Shown here piece after piece: positions 63,982-64,000 of a DNA stretch of 64,000 nt. The notes below the pieces were generated by a model. The model did not search any database and was not told the origin of the DNA. It saw nothing but the letters and a program-made list of their open reading frames with translations. This DNA is from an uncultured Lachnospiraceae bacterium (GTDB lineage: Bacteria > Bacillota > Clostridia > Lachnospirales > Lachnospiraceae): positions 16,073 to 80,072 of the forward strand of contig CAJTXP010000016.1 in assembly GCA_910583615.1 (NCBI GenBank). The letters run 5' to 3'. A program made the position numbers and the translations under genes. Position 1 is the stretch's first letter, and each line of letters starts with the position of its first letter.

Positions 63982-64000
63982 GAGTTAATAAGTTACAAGG

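Overview
The window reads as chromosome of an anaerobic, spore-forming member of the Firmicutes, most likely Lachnospiraceae (Clostridia). The evidence is the complete spoIIIA operon, an alpha/beta small acid-soluble spore protein, AddAB instead of RecBCD, FtsEX beside a PucR-type regulator, a DUF3048 lipoprotein, strong AGGAGG ribosome binding sites, and several large hybrid histidine kinases. No rRNA, tRNA or CRISPR array was found.

Region 1 (1-48.4 kb) is mostly conserved core. From the left it holds a partial CmpB-like membrane protein, a GntR/ABC transporter operon (611-2535), a hybrid kinase with a solute-binding lipoprotein (2799-6309), feoAB behind a 39-bp perfect palindrome (6436-8772), and spoIIIAA-AH (8809-13344). 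These are followed by a class A penicillin-binding protein, a block of envelope genes (CtpA-type protease, M23 peptidase, FtsX, FtsE, PucR regulator), and a DUF3810 protein, an LspA-like protein and a divergent ClpX in tandem. HtrA, a DUF3048 lipoprotein, citrate synthase, an L,D-transpeptidase and a second hybrid kinase come next. Then follow a spore protein, a LytTR regulator with a decayed membrane sensor, an RlmI-like methyltransferase, addA/addB, tcdA, larE and a zinc-dependent phospholipase C-like gene.

Region 2 (48.4-64 kb) is accessory and visibly decaying. It holds five relatives of one AAA-ATPase/PD-(D/E)XK family: two intact (53975-55552, 58101-59789), one cut in half (49701-50501) and two scarred remnants (48511-48741, 48754-49621). 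Also here are a third hybrid kinase, the 5' stub of an aldo/keto reductase, a metallo-beta-lactamase-fold gene lacking its HxHxDH region, and a gene split by a frameshift whose tail resembles DUF2958. The right end has a frameshifted small gene, a zinc-ribbon protein and a ribbon-helix-helix-like protein behind a palindrome, which suggests the edge of a mobile element.

The best candidate for something undescribed is the tight three-gene run 62873-59846, transcribed leftwards. Its first gene encodes a protein with a PD-(D/E)XK-like D...ExK motif. The second encodes a soluble protein that joins a MotA-cytoplasmic-like segment to a FliG C-terminal-like domain, with no flagellar genes in the window. 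The third is a protein I do not recognise. One of the AAA-ATPase/nuclease genes lies directly downstream. A defence or stress role is only an inference from this context.
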